DNA from: Citrobacter amalonaticus
Lineage (GTDB): Bacteria > Pseudomonadota > Gammaproteobacteria > Enterobacterales > Enterobacteriaceae
DNA: 64,000 nt
Assembly: GCF_018252635.1 (NCBI RefSeq)
Contig: NZ_JAGTXM010000002.1
Span: 264,961 to 328,960 of the forward strand
Reading direction: 5' to 3'
The notes below the pieces were generated by a model, which saw only the letters and a list, made by a program, of their open reading frames with translations, was not told where the DNA came from and ran no database searches. Shown here in pieces: positions 1 to 12,565 of the stretch. Each line of letters starts with the position of its first letter. Positions within the stretch are counted from its first letter, which is position 1. The position numbers and the translations under genes were made by a program.

Positions 1-1303
1 CTTTCGCCACGTCAGCCACGCTGACACGCAGACGGGTAATGCACGCATCCAGGTTAGTGATGTTTTCTTTACCACCAAACGCCGCAATCAGCGCAGGCGC
101 CATTTCACTGGTCGCGCCAGCTTTCGCGTCATCGGTATTGTCTTCACGACCCGGGGTCTTCAGATCCAATGCTTTGATCAGCACACGGAAGATGGTGTAG
201 TAAACAATTGCGTAGCCCGCACCAACAATCGGGAACAGCCACAGCTTGCTGCTGTTACCGGACAGCACGATAAAGTCGATCAGACCGTGTGAGAACGAGG
301 TACCGTCGCGCATACCCAGCAGGATACAGATCGGGAACGCCAGACCAGCCAGAATCGCGTGGATAACGTACAGGATCGGCGCAACGAACATGAAGGAGAA
401 CTCGATCGGCTCGGTGATACCGGTCAGGAACGAGGTCAACGCCGCGGAGATCATGATACCGCCCACTTTGGCGCGGTTTTCAGGTTTCGCAGAGTGCCAG
501 ATAGCAATCGCCGCTGCCGGCAGACCATACATTTTGAACAGGAAGCCGCCAGACAACATGCCCGCCGTCGGGTCACCTGCCATGTAACGAGGAATATCGC
601 CGTGGAAGACCTGACCTGCTGCGTTGGTGTATTCGCCGATCTGCATCTGGAAAGGAACGTTCCAGATATGGTGCAGACCAAACGGAACCAGGCAGCGTTC
701 AATGAAGCCGTAGATACCGAACGCCACAACCGGGTTCTGGTAGGCAGCCCACTGAGAGAATGTCTGGATAGCAGTACCGATTGGCGGCCAAATGAAGGAC
801 AGAATCACACCGGTAAAGATCGCCGCCAGACCAGAGATGATCGGCACGAAACGCTTACCAGCAAAGAAGCCCAGATACTCAGGCAGCTTGATACGGTAGA
901 AGCGGTTGAACATATACGCTGCAATCGCACCGGAGATAATCCCCCCGAGCACACCCGTGTCTGCAAGGTGTTTTGCTGCGATTTCTTCAGCAGGTAAGTG
1001 CAGAACCAGCGGCGCGACCACGGCCATGGTTTTCACCATGATGCCATAGGCAACGACCGCAGCCAGAGCCGAAACGCCATCGTTGTTGGTAAAGCCAAGG
1101 GCGACACCGATAGCGAAAATCAGCGGCATGTTTGCAAAAACAGAACCGCCGGCTTCTGCCATCACGTGCGAGACAACGGCTGGCAGCCAGCTGAAGTTTG
1201 CGGAACCGACGCCCAGCAGGATACCTGCGATAGGCAATACGGATACCGGCAGCATCAGCGATTTACCGACCTTTTGCAGGTTAGCAAATGCATTCTTAAA
1301 CAT
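1..1303 (-). CDS. ptsG: PTS glucose-specific EIICB component (partial, 3' end outside window)
   Basis: Inner-membrane glucose permease of the phosphotransferase system. It takes phosphate from EIIA-Glc on its EIIB domain and phosphorylates glucose as it enters through the EIIC domain. The reading frame begins with ATG at 1303 ([10 protein letters not shown]) and stays open to the window edge. It covers about 434 of the roughly 477 residues usual for the family, including the whole EIIC membrane domain. The EIIB phosphorylation motif [10 protein letters not shown] is present, with the phospho-cysteine at codon 421 (bases 41-43). About 43 C-terminal residues lie outside the window. The gene is a single unit, 292 bp downstream of ycfH on the same strand, with a CRP-type promoter and an SgrS-type target in its leader. 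Sequence and length leave little doubt. Confidence 0.97.
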   Translation of the reverse strand, partial: MFKNAFANLQKVGKSLMLPVSVLPIAGILLGVGSANFSWLPAVVSHVMAEAGGSVFANMPLIFAIGVALGFTNNDGVSALAAVVAYGIMVKTMAVVAPLVLHLPAEEIAAKHLADTGVLGGIISGAIAAYMFNRFYRIKLPEYLGFFAGKRFVPIISGLAAIFTGVILSFIWPPIGTAIQTFSQWAAYQNPVVAFGIYGFIERCLVPFGLHHIWNVPFQMQIGEYTNAAGQVFHGDIPRYMAGDPTAGMLSGGFLFKMYGLPAAAIAIWHSAKPENRAKVGGIMISAALTSFLTGITEPIEFSFMFVAPILYVIHAILAGLAFPICILLGMRDGTSFSHGLIDFIVLSGNSSKLWLFPIVGAGYAIVYYTIFRVLIKALDLKTPGREDNTDDAKAGATSEMAPALIAAFGGKENITNLDACITRLRVSVADVAK

Positions 1304-1310
1304 AATTGAG

Positions 1311-1331
1311 AGTGCTCCTGAGTATTTGTGC
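1311..1331 (-). promoter_or_regulatory. SgrS small-RNA target over the ptsG ribosome-binding site
   Basis: Read on the minus strand, the ptsG leader contains CACAAATACTCAGGAGCACT just upstream of the start codon. The CACAAATACTCAG part is complementary to the seed of SgrS, the sugar-phosphate stress sRNA of E. coli and Salmonella, and it overlaps the AGGAG ribosome-binding site. Pairing there is known in E. coli to block translation and trigger RNase E decay. Seeing the target is direct; that this strain encodes SgrS is inferred. Confidence 0.6.
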
Positions 1332-1410
1332 TTTCTACGTTCACACGCATTGGCGAGGGGGGAGAACCCCGCCGTGGACAGAGCATCTAAGTGCCCTTTA
1401 TTTATTACAC

Positions 1411-1453
1411 AGAGTAAAATAAATCAGCGAAATATAGTTTGACGGCTATCACG
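1411..1453 (-). promoter_or_regulatory. ptsG promoter with CRP site
   Basis: On the minus strand a CRP-like site CGTGA-TAGCCG-TCAAA occupies 1453-1438. Its centre (1445.5) is 40.5 bp upstream of base 1405, where the E. coli ptsG P1 start would align, which is class II CRP spacing. A -10-like TACTCT lies at 1416-1411. A further weak CRP-like match, AAATGTG-N8-CTCATT, is at 1506-1527. Mlc control is expected from E. coli but I did not identify its operators. Confidence 0.5.
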
Positions 1454-1595
1454 TTTCAACTCTGGACCGCGCGCCAAGTTGCACATTTTGACAAAAAAAG
1501 TATCTAAATGTGTCAGATCGCTCATTCACCGCCCACTTTGTGGCGGTGAACTTTACTCGCTTTACGTATTAATTACGAGCTTTAAAAAAACTCAA

Positions 1596-2393
1596 CTACG
1601 AGGCTGACTGCAGGCGGGAAGCGTTGATATGGAACAGGCGGGCAAAGTTATCGGTGGTGATCTGTGCCAGTTCTTCAACGGCCACACCTTTCAATACGGC
1701 CATGTATTCCGCCACGTCGCGGACCATCGCTGGCTGGTTCTCTTTGCCCCGATGCGGTACCGGCGCGAGATACGGGGAATCCGTCTCCACCAGCAGTCGA
1801 TCCAATGGCACGTATCGCGCAGCGTCACGTAACGGTTCAGCGTTACGGAAGGTCACAATGCCGGAAAAAGAGATATAAAAACCCAGATCCAGGAGTGTAC
1901 CCGCCGTTTCTCTGTCTTCTGTAAAACAGTGTAGTACGCCGCCACAATCCGTCACGTTTTCATGGCGAAGAATCGCCAGCGTATCGGCGCGAGCATCACG
2001 GGTGTGGACAATCACCGGCTTGTTCAGTTCACGGCCTATCTGGATATGATGAATGAACGACTCCTGTTGGCGCACCTTCGTTTCGGGGGTATAAAAATAG
2101 TCCAGCCCTGTTTCCCCCATCGCCACCACGCCCTCGTCGGCCGCCAGATGACGCAGTTCTTCCACGTCATACGGTTCGTCCTGATTCAGTGGATGCACGC
2201 CGCAGGAGAAAACGACGTTGTCACGCTGGCCAACCAGTTCCCGCATACCGCGGTATCCCGGCAGCGTCGTTGCCACCGCCAGACAGAATTTCACATCGCG
2301 CGCGGCCGCCTTCGCCAGCACGTCATCCACATCCTTATGTAGAGATTGATAATCCAAGCCATCGAGATGGCAGTGCGAGTCGACTAAAAACAT
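1596..2393 (-). CDS. ycfH: TatD-family metal-dependent hydrolase YcfH
   Basis: A 265-residue member of the TatD DNase-like metal-dependent hydrolase family (TIM-barrel, two metal ions), a predicted cytosolic deoxyribonuclease. The ATG at 2393 gives MFLVDSHCHLDGL, with the metal-binding HxH at residues 7 and 9. The GETGLDYFYTPE, VIVHTRDA and LLVETDSPYLAP motifs supply the remaining ligands. An in-frame start 20 codons upstream would run back through holB, so the shorter start, matching the E. coli protein, is preferred. It lies 10 bp downstream of holB in the mltG-tmk-holB-ycfH run. The physiological substrate is not established. Confidence 0.94.
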   Translation of the reverse strand: MFLVDSHCHLDGLDYQSLHKDVDDVLAKAAARDVKFCLAVATTLPGYRGMRELVGQRDNVVFSCGVHPLNQDEPYDVEELRHLAADEGVVAMGETGLDYFYTPETKVRQQESFIHHIQIGRELNKPVIVHTRDARADTLAILRHENVTDCGGVLHCFTEDRETAGTLLDLGFYISFSGIVTFRNAEPLRDAARYVPLDRLLVETDSPYLAPVPHRGKENQPAMVRDVAEYMAVLKGVAVEELAQITTDNFARLFHINASRLQSAS

Positions 2394-2403
2394 AATGTCT
2401 CTC

Positions 2404-3408
2404 TTACAGGTGGGGAACAGGCAACACAGTGCCTGGTTGCAGGTAATGCTCAATTTGCAGAAGAAGATCGGTCAACACCAGTTCACGGTTTATTCCACTC
2501 ACGGTAAGCAGTTGCTCGCGGCAGTGGCAGATGGCATTAAGTATTGCCTGGATACGCATCTGCGACAGTTGACCGGCAATCGTGGCGATCAGTTGCCCGG
2601 CATCCGCATTGGTCATCATAGTGGCTCCGTTCTGGTGCTTAAGCGCATCTATCATTAACGTCGCGAGCCAGTGCAGTCTGGCAGGTGCCTGTTCATGATT
2701 CAGTACCGCCAATAATGAGTACCAGTCACCCGCTGGAATACTGCTCGCCAGCGCCTGACACAGCGCGTCGCGCTGGGACCAGCTTTCAGAGCCTAACAGG
2801 CTCAGAGCCGCCCCTGGAGAACCGGCACTCAGGCGCAGTGCGCTCAACAATGTATCTTGTGACACCGTCACTTCTCGTGCAAGCCACGATACCGCGTACG
2901 GTTCAGCCGGTGGCGCGAGATGATGTAAACGGCAACGGCTTCGCAGCGTCGCCAGTAATCGCGCGGGTTCACGGCAGGCGAGAAAGAACCAGGTTTGCGC
3001 GGGCGGTTCCTCCAGCGTTTTGAGCAGCGCATTGGCAGCGGCATCAGTCATCAGTGCCGCATCCGGGATCCAGACAACTTTGGCTCCGCCCAGTCGCGCA
3101 CGCTCATACAGTTTTTCACTCACTTCACGCACAGCATCAATGCCCAGCGTGTTTTTCCCTTTTTCCGGGAAAAGTGAATAGTAGTCCGGATGCGTTCCTG
3201 CCTGCATAAGCTGGCAACCACGACAATGGCCGCAGCTTTTATGTCCATCCGGTTGCTGGCAAAGCAGGTAGCGGCTCAACGCATAGATCAATGCGTCGTC
3301 GCCCATCCCCGGTAAGGCCTGAATCAATAGCGCATGGTGACCCTTTCCCGCCTGATAGCTCGCTACCAGCTTCTCGAAGTCAGGTCGTAACCATGGATAC
3401 CATTTCAT
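2404..3408 (-). CDS. holB: DNA polymerase III delta prime subunit
   Basis: Delta prime is a structural subunit of the clamp loader that places the beta sliding clamp on primed DNA. The product is 334 residues, the usual length, starting [11 protein letters not shown] at ATG 3408. The zinc-binding cysteine cluster [11 protein letters not shown] is visible, as is the AAA+ fold with a degenerate P-loop ([10 protein letters not shown]), as expected because delta prime does not hydrolyse ATP. The LKTLEEPP motif of clamp-loader subunits is also present. The start overlaps the tmk stop by 4 bases (ATGA), indicating translational coupling. A start 7 codons upstream is possible but would deepen that overlap. 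Confidence 0.96.
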   Translation of the reverse strand: MKWYPWLRPDFEKLVASYQAGKGHHALLIQALPGMGDDALIYALSRYLLCQQPDGHKSCGHCRGCQLMQAGTHPDYYSLFPEKGKNTLGIDAVREVSEKLYERARLGGAKVVWIPDAALMTDAAANALLKTLEEPPAQTWFFLACREPARLLATLRSRCRLHHLAPPAEPYAVSWLAREVTVSQDTLLSALRLSAGSPGAALSLLGSESWSQRDALCQALASSIPAGDWYSLLAVLNHEQAPARLHWLATLMIDALKHQNGATMMTNADAGQLIATIAGQLSQMRIQAILNAICHCREQLLTVSGINRELVLTDLLLQIEHYLQPGTVLPVPHL

Positions 3409-4046
3409 TCGCCCTGCTCCTTCACCCACTCGGTGATGGTGGTACGAATATCGCTCATCACTTTATCCAGCGGCTGCGTCGCATCAATTGTCCTGATACT
3501 CGCATCCTGTGCTGCGAGCTCCAGATAGCGGGCACGGGTACGATTGAAGAAATCGAATGATTCCTGTTCGATGCGGTCCAGTTCACCACGGGCGCGGGCG
3601 CGCTTCAGCCCCACCTCGGGTGTGACGTCCAGGTACAGGGTTAAATCCGGGCGGAAATCCCCCAGTACGGCATCGCGTAGCGTCGCCAGCATATCCTGAT
3701 CAACGCCGCGACCACCTCCCTGATACGCCTGGGTGGACAGGTCATGACGGTCGCCAATCACCCATTTACCTTCTGCGAGCGCGGGCTTAATGACCGTCTC
3801 AACCAGTTGCACCCGCGCGGCATAGAACATCAGCACTTCGGCTTTTACGGTAATGGTTTCGTCACCGACCGAGCGAATGTCCAGTACCAGGCTACGCAGT
3901 TTTTCTGCCAGCTGAGTACCGCCCGGCTCGCGGGTAAAAACCATGTCGCGAATGCCGAGTTGTTCAAGCGTCTCAACCACAACATTCTTTGCCGTCGTTT
4001 TTCCTGCGCCTTCCAGCCCCTCGATGACGATATAATTACTGCGCAT
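3405..4046 (-). CDS. tmk: Thymidylate kinase
   Basis: Phosphorylates dTMP to dTDP with ATP in the cytosol, an essential step in dTTP synthesis. The protein is 213 residues, as in E. coli. It begins [10 protein letters not shown] and carries the P-loop [12 protein letters not shown] near residues 10-21, the DR motif in [17 protein letters not shown] near residue 96, and a LID region with arginines. It overlaps mltG upstream by 11 bp and holB downstream by 4 bp, so the three are probably co-translated. Confidence 0.97.
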   Translation of the reverse strand: MRSNYIVIEGLEGAGKTTAKNVVVETLEQLGIRDMVFTREPGGTQLAEKLRSLVLDIRSVGDETITVKAEVLMFYAARVQLVETVIKPALAEGKWVIGDRHDLSTQAYQGGGRGVDQDMLATLRDAVLGDFRPDLTLYLDVTPEVGLKRARARGELDRIEQESFDFFNRTRARYLELAAQDASIRTIDATQPLDKVMSDIRTTITEWVKEQGE

Positions 4047-5058
4047 TTTTTTCCTTAAGCACTTTCAGATAGTCCTGCACTGACCGGTTATGGCTGGCAA
4101 GATTAGTATTAAACGTATGACCGCCTTTACCGTCGGCCACAAAATAGAGATACGGCGTTTTGGCCGGATGCGCCGCCGCCTTTAGCGAGGCTTCACCCGG
4201 CATCGCAATCGGCCCCGGCGGGAGTCCGGTCATCGTGTAAGTATTATAGGCCGTTGGCGTTTCCAGGTCCGCACGTGAGATCTTGCCATTATAACGCTCC
4301 CCCATCCCGTAAATCACCGTGGGATCAGTCTGTAGACGCATCCCGATACGCAGACGGTTAATAAAGACGGAGGCAACTTGATCGCGCTCGCTGGCAATGG
4401 CCGTCTCTTTTTCAATTATTGAGGCCATCGTCACCAGCTGATTTTGATCTTTATACGGCAGCCCTTCCGCGCGCCCTTCCCAGATACGATCAACCGCCTT
4501 CACCATCTTCTGATGTGCGCGCTTGAGCAAGGCAATGTCCGTGGTGTTGGCGGTATACATCCAGGTATCGGGCCAGAACCAGCCCTCCAGACCGTCAGTG
4601 CTCTCAAGGCCCAACGCTTTTGCCACGGTTTCGTAGCGATCGTCGCTCAGAGTATGTTTGATATAGGGCGCATCACGCAGTTGCTTGAGATAGTCGCTTA
4701 AGCGCATCCCCTCCACCAGCCGCAATGGAAACTGTGCCTCTTTGCCGCTTTCCAGCAGTTGCAGCATCTCGCGAACGCTCATGCCCGGCGTTAAACGATA
4801 GGTTCCTGCCTTGAAGTGAGAGAGTTCCGGTTCGACCCGCAACAACCATTGAAACACGCGGGGACGGTTAATAACCCGGCCCGCATACAGCTGATCGCCC
4901 AGGGCCAGACGCCCGGTGCCCGGCTTGAGGGTAAAAATAGTCTCTTCTTTAATCAAGATGTTACTGTCCGCCAGTTGGCGAACCTTCCACATTCCCGCCC
5001 CTGCGGCAATGCCCAGCACTACAGCCAGTAAAAGGACAACACGAAACAATTTTTTCAT
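4036..5058 (-). CDS. mltG: Endolytic murein transglycosylase MltG
   Basis: Cleaves nascent glycan strands at the outer face of the inner membrane and probably sets the end of peptidoglycan chains. It has 340 residues, the E. coli length. There is one N-terminal membrane anchor (about residues 4-23), a LysM-like segment, and the YceG catalytic domain with [10 protein letters not shown], whose second glutamate (Glu218) is the catalytic acid. The [11 protein letters not shown] and [13 protein letters not shown] motifs are also present. It begins 2 bp after pabC ends and overlaps tmk by 11 bp. Confidence 0.95.
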   Translation of the reverse strand: MKKLFRVVLLLAVVLGIAAGAGMWKVRQLADSNILIKEETIFTLKPGTGRLALGDQLYAGRVINRPRVFQWLLRVEPELSHFKAGTYRLTPGMSVREMLQLLESGKEAQFPLRLVEGMRLSDYLKQLRDAPYIKHTLSDDRYETVAKALGLESTDGLEGWFWPDTWMYTANTTDIALLKRAHQKMVKAVDRIWEGRAEGLPYKDQNQLVTMASIIEKETAIASERDQVASVFINRLRIGMRLQTDPTVIYGMGERYNGKISRADLETPTAYNTYTMTGLPPGPIAMPGEASLKAAAHPAKTPYLYFVADGKGGHTFNTNLASHNRSVQDYLKVLKEKNAQ

Positions 5059-5060
5059 GA

Positions 5061-5870
5061 CTAATTAGGATGCTCACACAATGGGGCCAGAAACTTAAAT
5101 AATGCACGTGAAGACAATGGGTTAATGCCATAAGCCCGCACGGGTACGATCGGCATCAGCGCATTGCAGATCACCATTTCATCGGCGTGTTGCAACGCTT
5201 CTTCACGGGCATTGATTTCGACAACCTGAAAAGAAGATTGTGCCAGTTTCTGGATACAGAATTGTCGCATAATACCGTTCACTCCCGCCTGATCGAGGCG
5301 CGGCGTATAGACCACATTGTCTTTTCGCCAGAATAAATTAGCCGCACAGCATTCCGTAACCCAGCCCTCACTGTCAAGAACCAACGCCTCATCGGCGTCC
5401 GTCTGCTCAAGATGAGAGCGGATCAATACCTGCTCGAGCCGGTTCAGGTGTTTGATGCCAGCGAGCAAGGGGTTACGCCCCAGACGAACCGGGCTTAAGG
5501 CAAGCGTGATCCCCTGTTCGCACCAGCGGTCATAATGCTGCGGATAGGTGGAGACAGAGAGAATGCGGGTGCTGTCGCAACACTGCGCGCCGCTGTATCC
5601 TCGCCCCCCGCTCCCACGGCTGATAATCACCTTCAGTACCGCTCGCGAATGACCTGCGGCCAGTACGGTCATTTCTCGCTCAAGCACATCCCAGTCATCA
5701 AATGCAATCAGCAATGTCGCGCAGGCCGCCTGCAAACGCCGCAAATGCGCTGCAAGCAGCGATATCGTGCCGTTGACAATGCGCGCAGTGGTAAAGCAGC
5801 CGTCGCCAAACTGGATGGCGCGATCGCTTGCGGGAAGGGATCCCTGTTCACGGCCATTGATCAAGAACAT
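5061..5870 (-). CDS. pabC: Aminodeoxychorismate lyase
   Basis: PLP enzyme that converts 4-amino-4-deoxychorismate to p-aminobenzoate and pyruvate for folate synthesis. Its 269 residues belong to fold-type IV aminotransferases. [10 protein letters not shown] lies near the N-terminus, the PLP lysine is in [12 protein letters not shown] (Lys140), and [13 protein letters not shown] and AGVNGIMR lie in the phosphate-binding region. The order fabF-pabC-mltG-tmk-holB is the enterobacterial one. A terminator hairpin at 5943-5967 separates it from fabF, so pabC probably relies on read-through or its own promoter. Confidence 0.96.
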   Translation of the reverse strand: MFLINGREQGSLPASDRAIQFGDGCFTTARIVNGTISLLAAHLRRLQAACATLLIAFDDWDVLEREMTVLAAGHSRAVLKVIISRGSGGRGYSGAQCCDSTRILSVSTYPQHYDRWCEQGITLALSPVRLGRNPLLAGIKHLNRLEQVLIRSHLEQTDADEALVLDSEGWVTECCAANLFWRKDNVVYTPRLDQAGVNGIMRQFCIQKLAQSSFQVVEINAREEALQHADEMVICNALMPIVPVRAYGINPLSSRALFKFLAPLCEHPN

Positions 5871-5942
5871 AGTGGCTCCTTATGCATGGCCCGTTAGTGT
5901 CGCAGGATGGTTGGCGCCGGACAAGGGAAGAAAATGCAATAA

Positions 5943-5967
5943 AAAAGGCCCGACAAGCGGACCTTTT
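5943..5967 (-). terminator. Rho-independent terminator after fabF
   Basis: A 10-bp stem AAAAGGTCCG/CGGGCCTTTT (minus strand) with a 5-base loop is followed by TTTTTTATT. It lies 21 bp downstream of the fabF stop and marks the end of the fab operon. Confidence 0.8.
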
Positions 5968-5988
5968 CTCCAGGATGCAGAACCGCGA

Positions 5989-7553
<1,565 letters not shown>

Positions 7554-7598
7554 ACTCTTAAATTTCCTATCAAAACTCGCTTTCGCGATGGTTTTCGT

Positions 7599-7626
7599 AG
7601 TGTATAAAATGTTGAAAAATTTGCAA
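7599..7626 (-). promoter_or_regulatory. Probable acpP promoter
   Basis: On the minus strand TTGCAA (7626-7621) and TACACT (7604-7599) are separated by 16 bp, about 45 bp upstream of the acpP start, in an AT-rich stretch. These resemble sigma-70 boxes and sit where a strong acpP promoter is expected. Confidence 0.55.
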
Positions 7627-7708
7627 CTAAATCCCGGCAGGTCTTACCACGATTTTACGTTATTTTGAGGCCAAGCCCTACAATAACGCAAATATTTTTC
7701 AATCGTGG

Positions 7709-8443
7709 TTAAACCATATACATCCCGCCGTTGACGTGCAAAGTCTCACCCGTGATGTAACCTGCTTCGTCAGAGGCTAAAAATGCAACCGCACTGGCGA
7801 TCTCTTTCGGATCGCCAAGACGACCTGCAGGAACTGCCGCCAACGTACCCGCACGCTGCTCATCAGTCAGCGCACGCGTCATGTCCGTTTCAATAAAGCC
7901 CGGAGCAACAACGTTCACCGTAATACCGCGGGACGCAACTTCACGCGCCAACGATTTACTGAAGCCGATCAGACCCGCTTTCGCCGCAGCGTAGTTTGTC
8001 TGACCCGCATTTCCCATGGTACCAACCACAGAACCGACAGTGATAATACGCCCATGACGCTTTTTCATCATAGCCCGCATTACCGCTTTTGACAGGCGGA
8101 AAACAGATGAAAGATTGGTTTCGAGAATATCGTTCCACTCATCATCTTTCATTCGCATCAGCAGGTTATCACGTGTGATACCGGCATTATTGACCAGGAT
8201 ATCCACTTCACCAAATTCTGCGCGAATTTTTTCCAGAACAGATTCGATAGATGCCGGATCAGTCACATTCAACATCAGACCTTTACCTTTAGCACCTAAG
8301 TAATCGCTAATGGCCTGAGCGCCACTTTCGCTGGTCGCGGTACCGATAACGGTCGCGCCACGGGCAACGAGCGTCTCTGCAATTGCGCGGCCAATGCCAC
8401 GACTTGCACCGGTAACCAGCGCGATTTTTCCTTCAAAACTCAT
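7709..8443 (-). CDS. fabG: 3-oxoacyl-ACP reductase
   Basis: NADPH-dependent reductase that converts beta-ketoacyl-ACP to the 3-hydroxy form in each elongation cycle. It has 244 residues of short-chain dehydrogenase/reductase type. The cofactor motif TGASRGIG is at 11-18, NNAG is at 85-88, and the catalytic Ser138, Tyr151 and Lys155 are in place (GSVVG, YAAAK). It is 12 bp downstream of fabD in the operon. Confidence 0.98.
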   Translation of the reverse strand: MSFEGKIALVTGASRGIGRAIAETLVARGATVIGTATSESGAQAISDYLGAKGKGLMLNVTDPASIESVLEKIRAEFGEVDILVNNAGITRDNLLMRMKDDEWNDILETNLSSVFRLSKAVMRAMMKKRHGRIITVGSVVGTMGNAGQTNYAAAKAGLIGFSKSLAREVASRGITVNVVAPGFIETDMTRALTDEQRAGTLAAVPAGRLGDPKEIASAVAFLASDEAGYITGETLHVNGGMYMV

Positions 8444-8455
8444 GGTGTTCCTCTT

Positions 8456-9385
8456 TTATTGCGCAAGTGCCGCCGACATCGCCGCCGGTTCGTTCAGAGC
8501 CGAGGCAGTCAGAGTATCAACAATACGTTTCGTCAGGCCCGTAAGTACTTTACCCGGTCCCACTTCATACAGGTGCTCGACACCTTGCGACGCCATTAAT
8601 TCGACGCTCTTCGTCCACTGTACCGGACTGTACAACTGGCGCACTAACGCATCGCGAATGGCATTCGCGTCAGTTTCGCACTTCACATCCACATTGTTAA
8701 TAACCGATACAGACGGCGCGTTAAAGGTAATGTTTGCTAATTCAGCCGCCAGTTTTTCCGCTGCTGGCTTCATCAGCGCACAGTGAGACGGCACGCTCAC
8801 CGGTAACGGCAGCGCACGTTTCGCACCGGCAGCTTTACAGGCTGCACCGGCACGCTCAACGGCTTCTTTGTGTCCGGCGATAACAACCTGCCCCGGTGAG
8901 TTATAGTTCACCGGCGAGACCACCTGGCCTTCCGCGGCGTCTTCGCACGCTTTCGCGATGGACGCATCGTCGAGACCAATAATAGCTGACATGCCGCCTG
9001 TGCCTTCCGGAACCGCTTCCTGCATGAATTTACCACGCAGTTCAACCAGACGCACTGCGTCAGCAAAATTAATAACACCGGCGCAAACCAGCGCAGAGTA
9101 TTCACCAAGGCTATGGCCCGCCATCAACACAGGCGCTTTACCGCCCAGCTGTTGCCAGACGCGATACAGCGCAACGGACGCGGTTAGAAGCGCAGGCTGC
9201 GTCTGCCAGGTCTTGTTCAGTTCTTCAGCCGGCCCCTGTTGAGTCAGCGCCCACAGGTCATAACCCAGCGCCGCAGAAGCTTCAGCAAACGTCTCTTCGA
9301 CGATGGGGTAGCTTGCCGCCATGTCGGCTAACATCCCAACGGTCTGGGAACCCTGTCCAGGGAACACAAATGCGAATTGCGTCAT
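8456..9385 (-). CDS. fabD: Malonyl-CoA:ACP transacylase
   Basis: Transfers malonyl from CoA to ACP, supplying the chain-extension substrate. It has 309 residues. The nucleophile is Ser92 in GHSLGEYSA, the active-site histidine is in VPSHCALM, and the N-terminal FPGQGSQ is diagnostic. It sits between fabH (15-bp gap) and fabG (12-bp gap), so the three are tightly co-transcribed. Confidence 0.98.
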   Translation of the reverse strand: MTQFAFVFPGQGSQTVGMLADMAASYPIVEETFAEASAALGYDLWALTQQGPAEELNKTWQTQPALLTASVALYRVWQQLGGKAPVLMAGHSLGEYSALVCAGVINFADAVRLVELRGKFMQEAVPEGTGGMSAIIGLDDASIAKACEDAAEGQVVSPVNYNSPGQVVIAGHKEAVERAGAACKAAGAKRALPLPVSVPSHCALMKPAAEKLAAELANITFNAPSVSVINNVDVKCETDANAIRDALVRQLYSPVQWTKSVELMASQGVEHLYEVGPGKVLTGLTKRIVDTLTASALNEPAAMSAALAQ

Positions 9386-9400
9386 GTTTAAATCCTTATA

Positions 9401-10354
9401 CTAGAAACGAACCAGCGCGGAGCCCCAGGTGAATCCACCGCCAAAGGCTTCAAGCAACACAAGCTGACCTTCTTTGATACGTCCGTCACGCACGGCTTCA
9501 TCCAGCGCACAAGGAACGGAGGCCGCAGACGTGTTGCCGTGTCTGTCCAGTGTCACCACCACATTGTCCATCGACATGCCCAGTTTTTTAGCGGTCGCGC
9601 TGATGATACGCAGGTTGGCCTGGTGCGGAACCAGCCAGTCGAGTTCTGAACGATCCAGGTTATTGGCCGCCAGCGTTTCGTCGACAATATGTGCAAGCTC
9701 GGTAACAGCCACTTTGAACACTTCATTGCCTGCCATCGTCAGATGAATCGAATTTTCCGGATTCACGCGATCGGCATTCGGCAGCGTCAGCAGTTCGCCG
9801 TAGCGGCCATCAGCATGCAGATGGGTTGAGATAATGCCCGGCTTGTCGGAGGCGCTCAGCACTACAGCACCTGCACCATCGCCAAAAATAATGATTGTGC
9901 CACGATCGCCTGGATCGCAGGTGCGTGCCAGAACATCAGAACCGACCACCAGCGCATGTTTGACCGCGCCGGATTTAACGTACATATCGGCGACGCTCAA
10001 GGCGTAGGTAAAGCCGGCACAGGCTGCGGCGACGTCAAACGCCGGACAGCCTTTGATGCCCAGCATATTTTGAATCTGACATGCTGCGCTGGGGAATGCA
10101 TGTGTTGCTGAGGTGGTCGCTACCACAATCAAGCCAATCTGTTCTTTATCAATGCCCGCCATTTCCAGCGCGCGTTGCGCCGCCGCAAATCCCATCGTTG
10201 AGACGGTTTCATTCGGCGCAGCAATATGGCGTTCACGAATACCTGTACGGGTGACAATCCACTCGTCAGACGTATCGACCATTTTTTCCAGATCGGCGTT
10301 AGTCCGCACCTGTTCAGGCAGATAACTGCCAGTACCAATAATCTTTGTATACAT
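9401..10354 (-). CDS. fabH: 3-oxoacyl-ACP synthase III
   Basis: Initiates fatty-acid synthesis by condensing acetyl-CoA with malonyl-ACP. It has 317 residues. The Cys-His-Asn triad is visible: Cys112 in AAACAGF, His in VPHQANLRI, Asn in RHGNTSAAS. Start [13 protein letters not shown]. It lies 77 bp downstream of plsX. In E. coli the start of the fab operon responds to FadR, but I did not identify a FadR operator here. Confidence 0.98.
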   Translation of the reverse strand: MYTKIIGTGSYLPEQVRTNADLEKMVDTSDEWIVTRTGIRERHIAAPNETVSTMGFAAAQRALEMAGIDKEQIGLIVVATTSATHAFPSAACQIQNMLGIKGCPAFDVAAACAGFTYALSVADMYVKSGAVKHALVVGSDVLARTCDPGDRGTIIIFGDGAGAVVLSASDKPGIISTHLHADGRYGELLTLPNADRVNPENSIHLTMAGNEVFKVAVTELAHIVDETLAANNLDRSELDWLVPHQANLRIISATAKKLGMSMDNVVVTLDRHGNTSAASVPCALDEAVRDGRIKEGQLVLLEAFGGGFTWGSALVRF

Positions 10355-10431
10355 GTACGCTCAGTCACTTTATGGTTATATACCGCGCATCACAACGGCT
10401 AAGAGGCTGGGGCTCTCACGCCACACCGTGT

Positions 10432-11508
10432 TCAGTGTGGCTGTGATGTGTCGCCATTGCCAGCGTCCAGCATTGTAAATCCAGCTGGGTATACAGATTC
10501 CAGGCGAGCGGCAATTCGCTGAGGAACTTGTCGCTGCACCGCCTGCACTGCCTGTTCAATCGCGACGGTAAAAGCTCGCTGATTGGCCGCACCATGACTT
10601 TTTATCACCGTGCCGCGCAATCCTAACAGACAGGCGCCATTATACTGGTCGGGGTTGAGGTGACTGAATCGCCTCGTCAGGCTTTTTTGTAACCAACGTT
10701 TTAATATCAGCAGCCACCACGACCGTTTTTTACCTTCACCCTGAGATTTCAGCAGTGAAAGGAACATTCTGACAACACCTTCCATCGTCTTTAATGTGAC
10801 ATTGCCTGTAAAACCGTCACATACCAGAACATCCGTTTTCCCCGTCAATAACTCATTGGCTTCAAGATAGCCGATGTAATTGATGGAAGGGATCGTTTTT
10901 AGCACCACAGAGGCATCCCGAATGCTGTCGAGGCCCTTGGTTTCTTCTTCGCCGATGTTGAGTAAGGCCACGCGAGGGTTGGTGATACCGACCACTTCTT
11001 CCGCAAGCACCGAGCCCATAATGGCAAATTGCACCAGCATTTTGCTGTCGCAATCGACATTCGCCCCCAAATCGAGGACCACCGTCTTTCCTTTCTGCTG
11101 ATGCGGCAACACCGTCACCAGCGCAGGACGCTCAATACCGTCGAGCGGTTTGAGCAATAATTTTGCAAGGCCCATCAGCGCACCGGTATTTCCGGCGCTA
11201 ACGCAGGCTTGTGCTCGCCCTTCCTTCACGAGTTCCAGCGCCACACGCATTGAGCTCCCGCGACTGGCGCGGATTGCCTGCGAAGGCCGGGCATCACTGG
11301 CGATAACTGACTGTGCAGGGATAATCTGCAGACGCGAACGTTGTTCAAAGTCAGCTTTAGCAAGTAATGGCGTGATTGTATCGGGATCCCCGACTAAAAG
11401 AAGTGTGAGTTGTGAATTAGAATTCAGTGCCTGCAATGCTGCAGGCACTGTCACGGAAGGGCCAAAATCGCCCCCCATGACATCTAACGCCAGGGTTAGA
11501 CGTATCAA
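10432..11508 (-). CDS. plsX: Phosphate acyltransferase PlsX
   Basis: Converts acyl-ACP to acyl-phosphate, the donor for PlsY in phosphatidic acid synthesis; a soluble, membrane-associated enzyme. I place the start at TTG 11508 ([17 protein letters not shown]), which matches the E. coli N-terminus and gives 358 residues. An upstream in-frame start (11547) would add 13 residues not seen in the family. The conserved SAGNTGALM and [16 protein letters not shown] motifs are present. The C-terminal tail ([12 protein letters not shown]) differs from E. coli, as is usual for this variable end. Confidence 0.95.
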   Translation of the reverse strand: MIRLTLALDVMGGDFGPSVTVPAALQALNSNSQLTLLLVGDPDTITPLLAKADFEQRSRLQIIPAQSVIASDARPSQAIRASRGSSMRVALELVKEGRAQACVSAGNTGALMGLAKLLLKPLDGIERPALVTVLPHQQKGKTVVLDLGANVDCDSKMLVQFAIMGSVLAEEVVGITNPRVALLNIGEEETKGLDSIRDASVVLKTIPSINYIGYLEANELLTGKTDVLVCDGFTGNVTLKTMEGVVRMFLSLLKSQGEGKKRSWWLLILKRWLQKSLTRRFSHLNPDQYNGACLLGLRGTVIKSHGAANQRAFTVAIEQAVQAVQRQVPQRIAARLESVYPAGFTMLDAGNGDTSQPH

Positions 11509-11654
11509 AGTCGTTTCGCCGCCTGGTTCGGTATTTCCCCGCAGCAACGGGGAATTTCCTCACTAAGCTTCATCACACGGATTCTCTTCGTCTCTTACGT
11601 GAGAGAGGCATTAACCGCCTGCCTGCAACGTAAAATTCGTTGAGGAACGCGTGA

Positions 11655-11840
<186 letters not shown>

Positions 11841-11844
11841 TCAA

Positions 11845-12378
<534 letters not shown>

Positions 12379-12402
12379 TTAACTTTGTAACGTCATATAG
12401 TC

Positions 12403-12565
12403 AAAGAAAAAGGCAGCCTGCGGTTGCCTTTTGCCAATAATTCGCACACATTGCGGTTTACAGACTTATTTTCGCTCAGGAGACGCCACAACGGCACGCC
12501 TGAAGGACGAAGAGCATAGTTTAAAATGGCTCTCATCAATACGCTATATCTGGTGGAAAAAATAT
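12403..12565 (-). ncRNA. sraB: Candidate SraB small RNA upstream of yceD
   Basis: In E. coli the small RNA SraB is encoded between maf (yceF) and yceD, on the yceD strand. Here the same 197-bp gap carries a strong minus-strand terminator at 12408-12432 (11-bp stem with one G-T pair, 3-base loop, then TTTTTCTTTG) placed before yceD. It would end a transcript starting near the maf start codon. The 5' end is estimated from the E. coli RNA length and not seen in the sequence. The hairpin could instead be an attenuator of yceD-rpmF. Confidence 0.45.

Noticed and set aside
359-997. 212-codon frame opposite ptsG
   Set aside because: Antisense to the permease; the real gene is open to the window edge on the minus strand.
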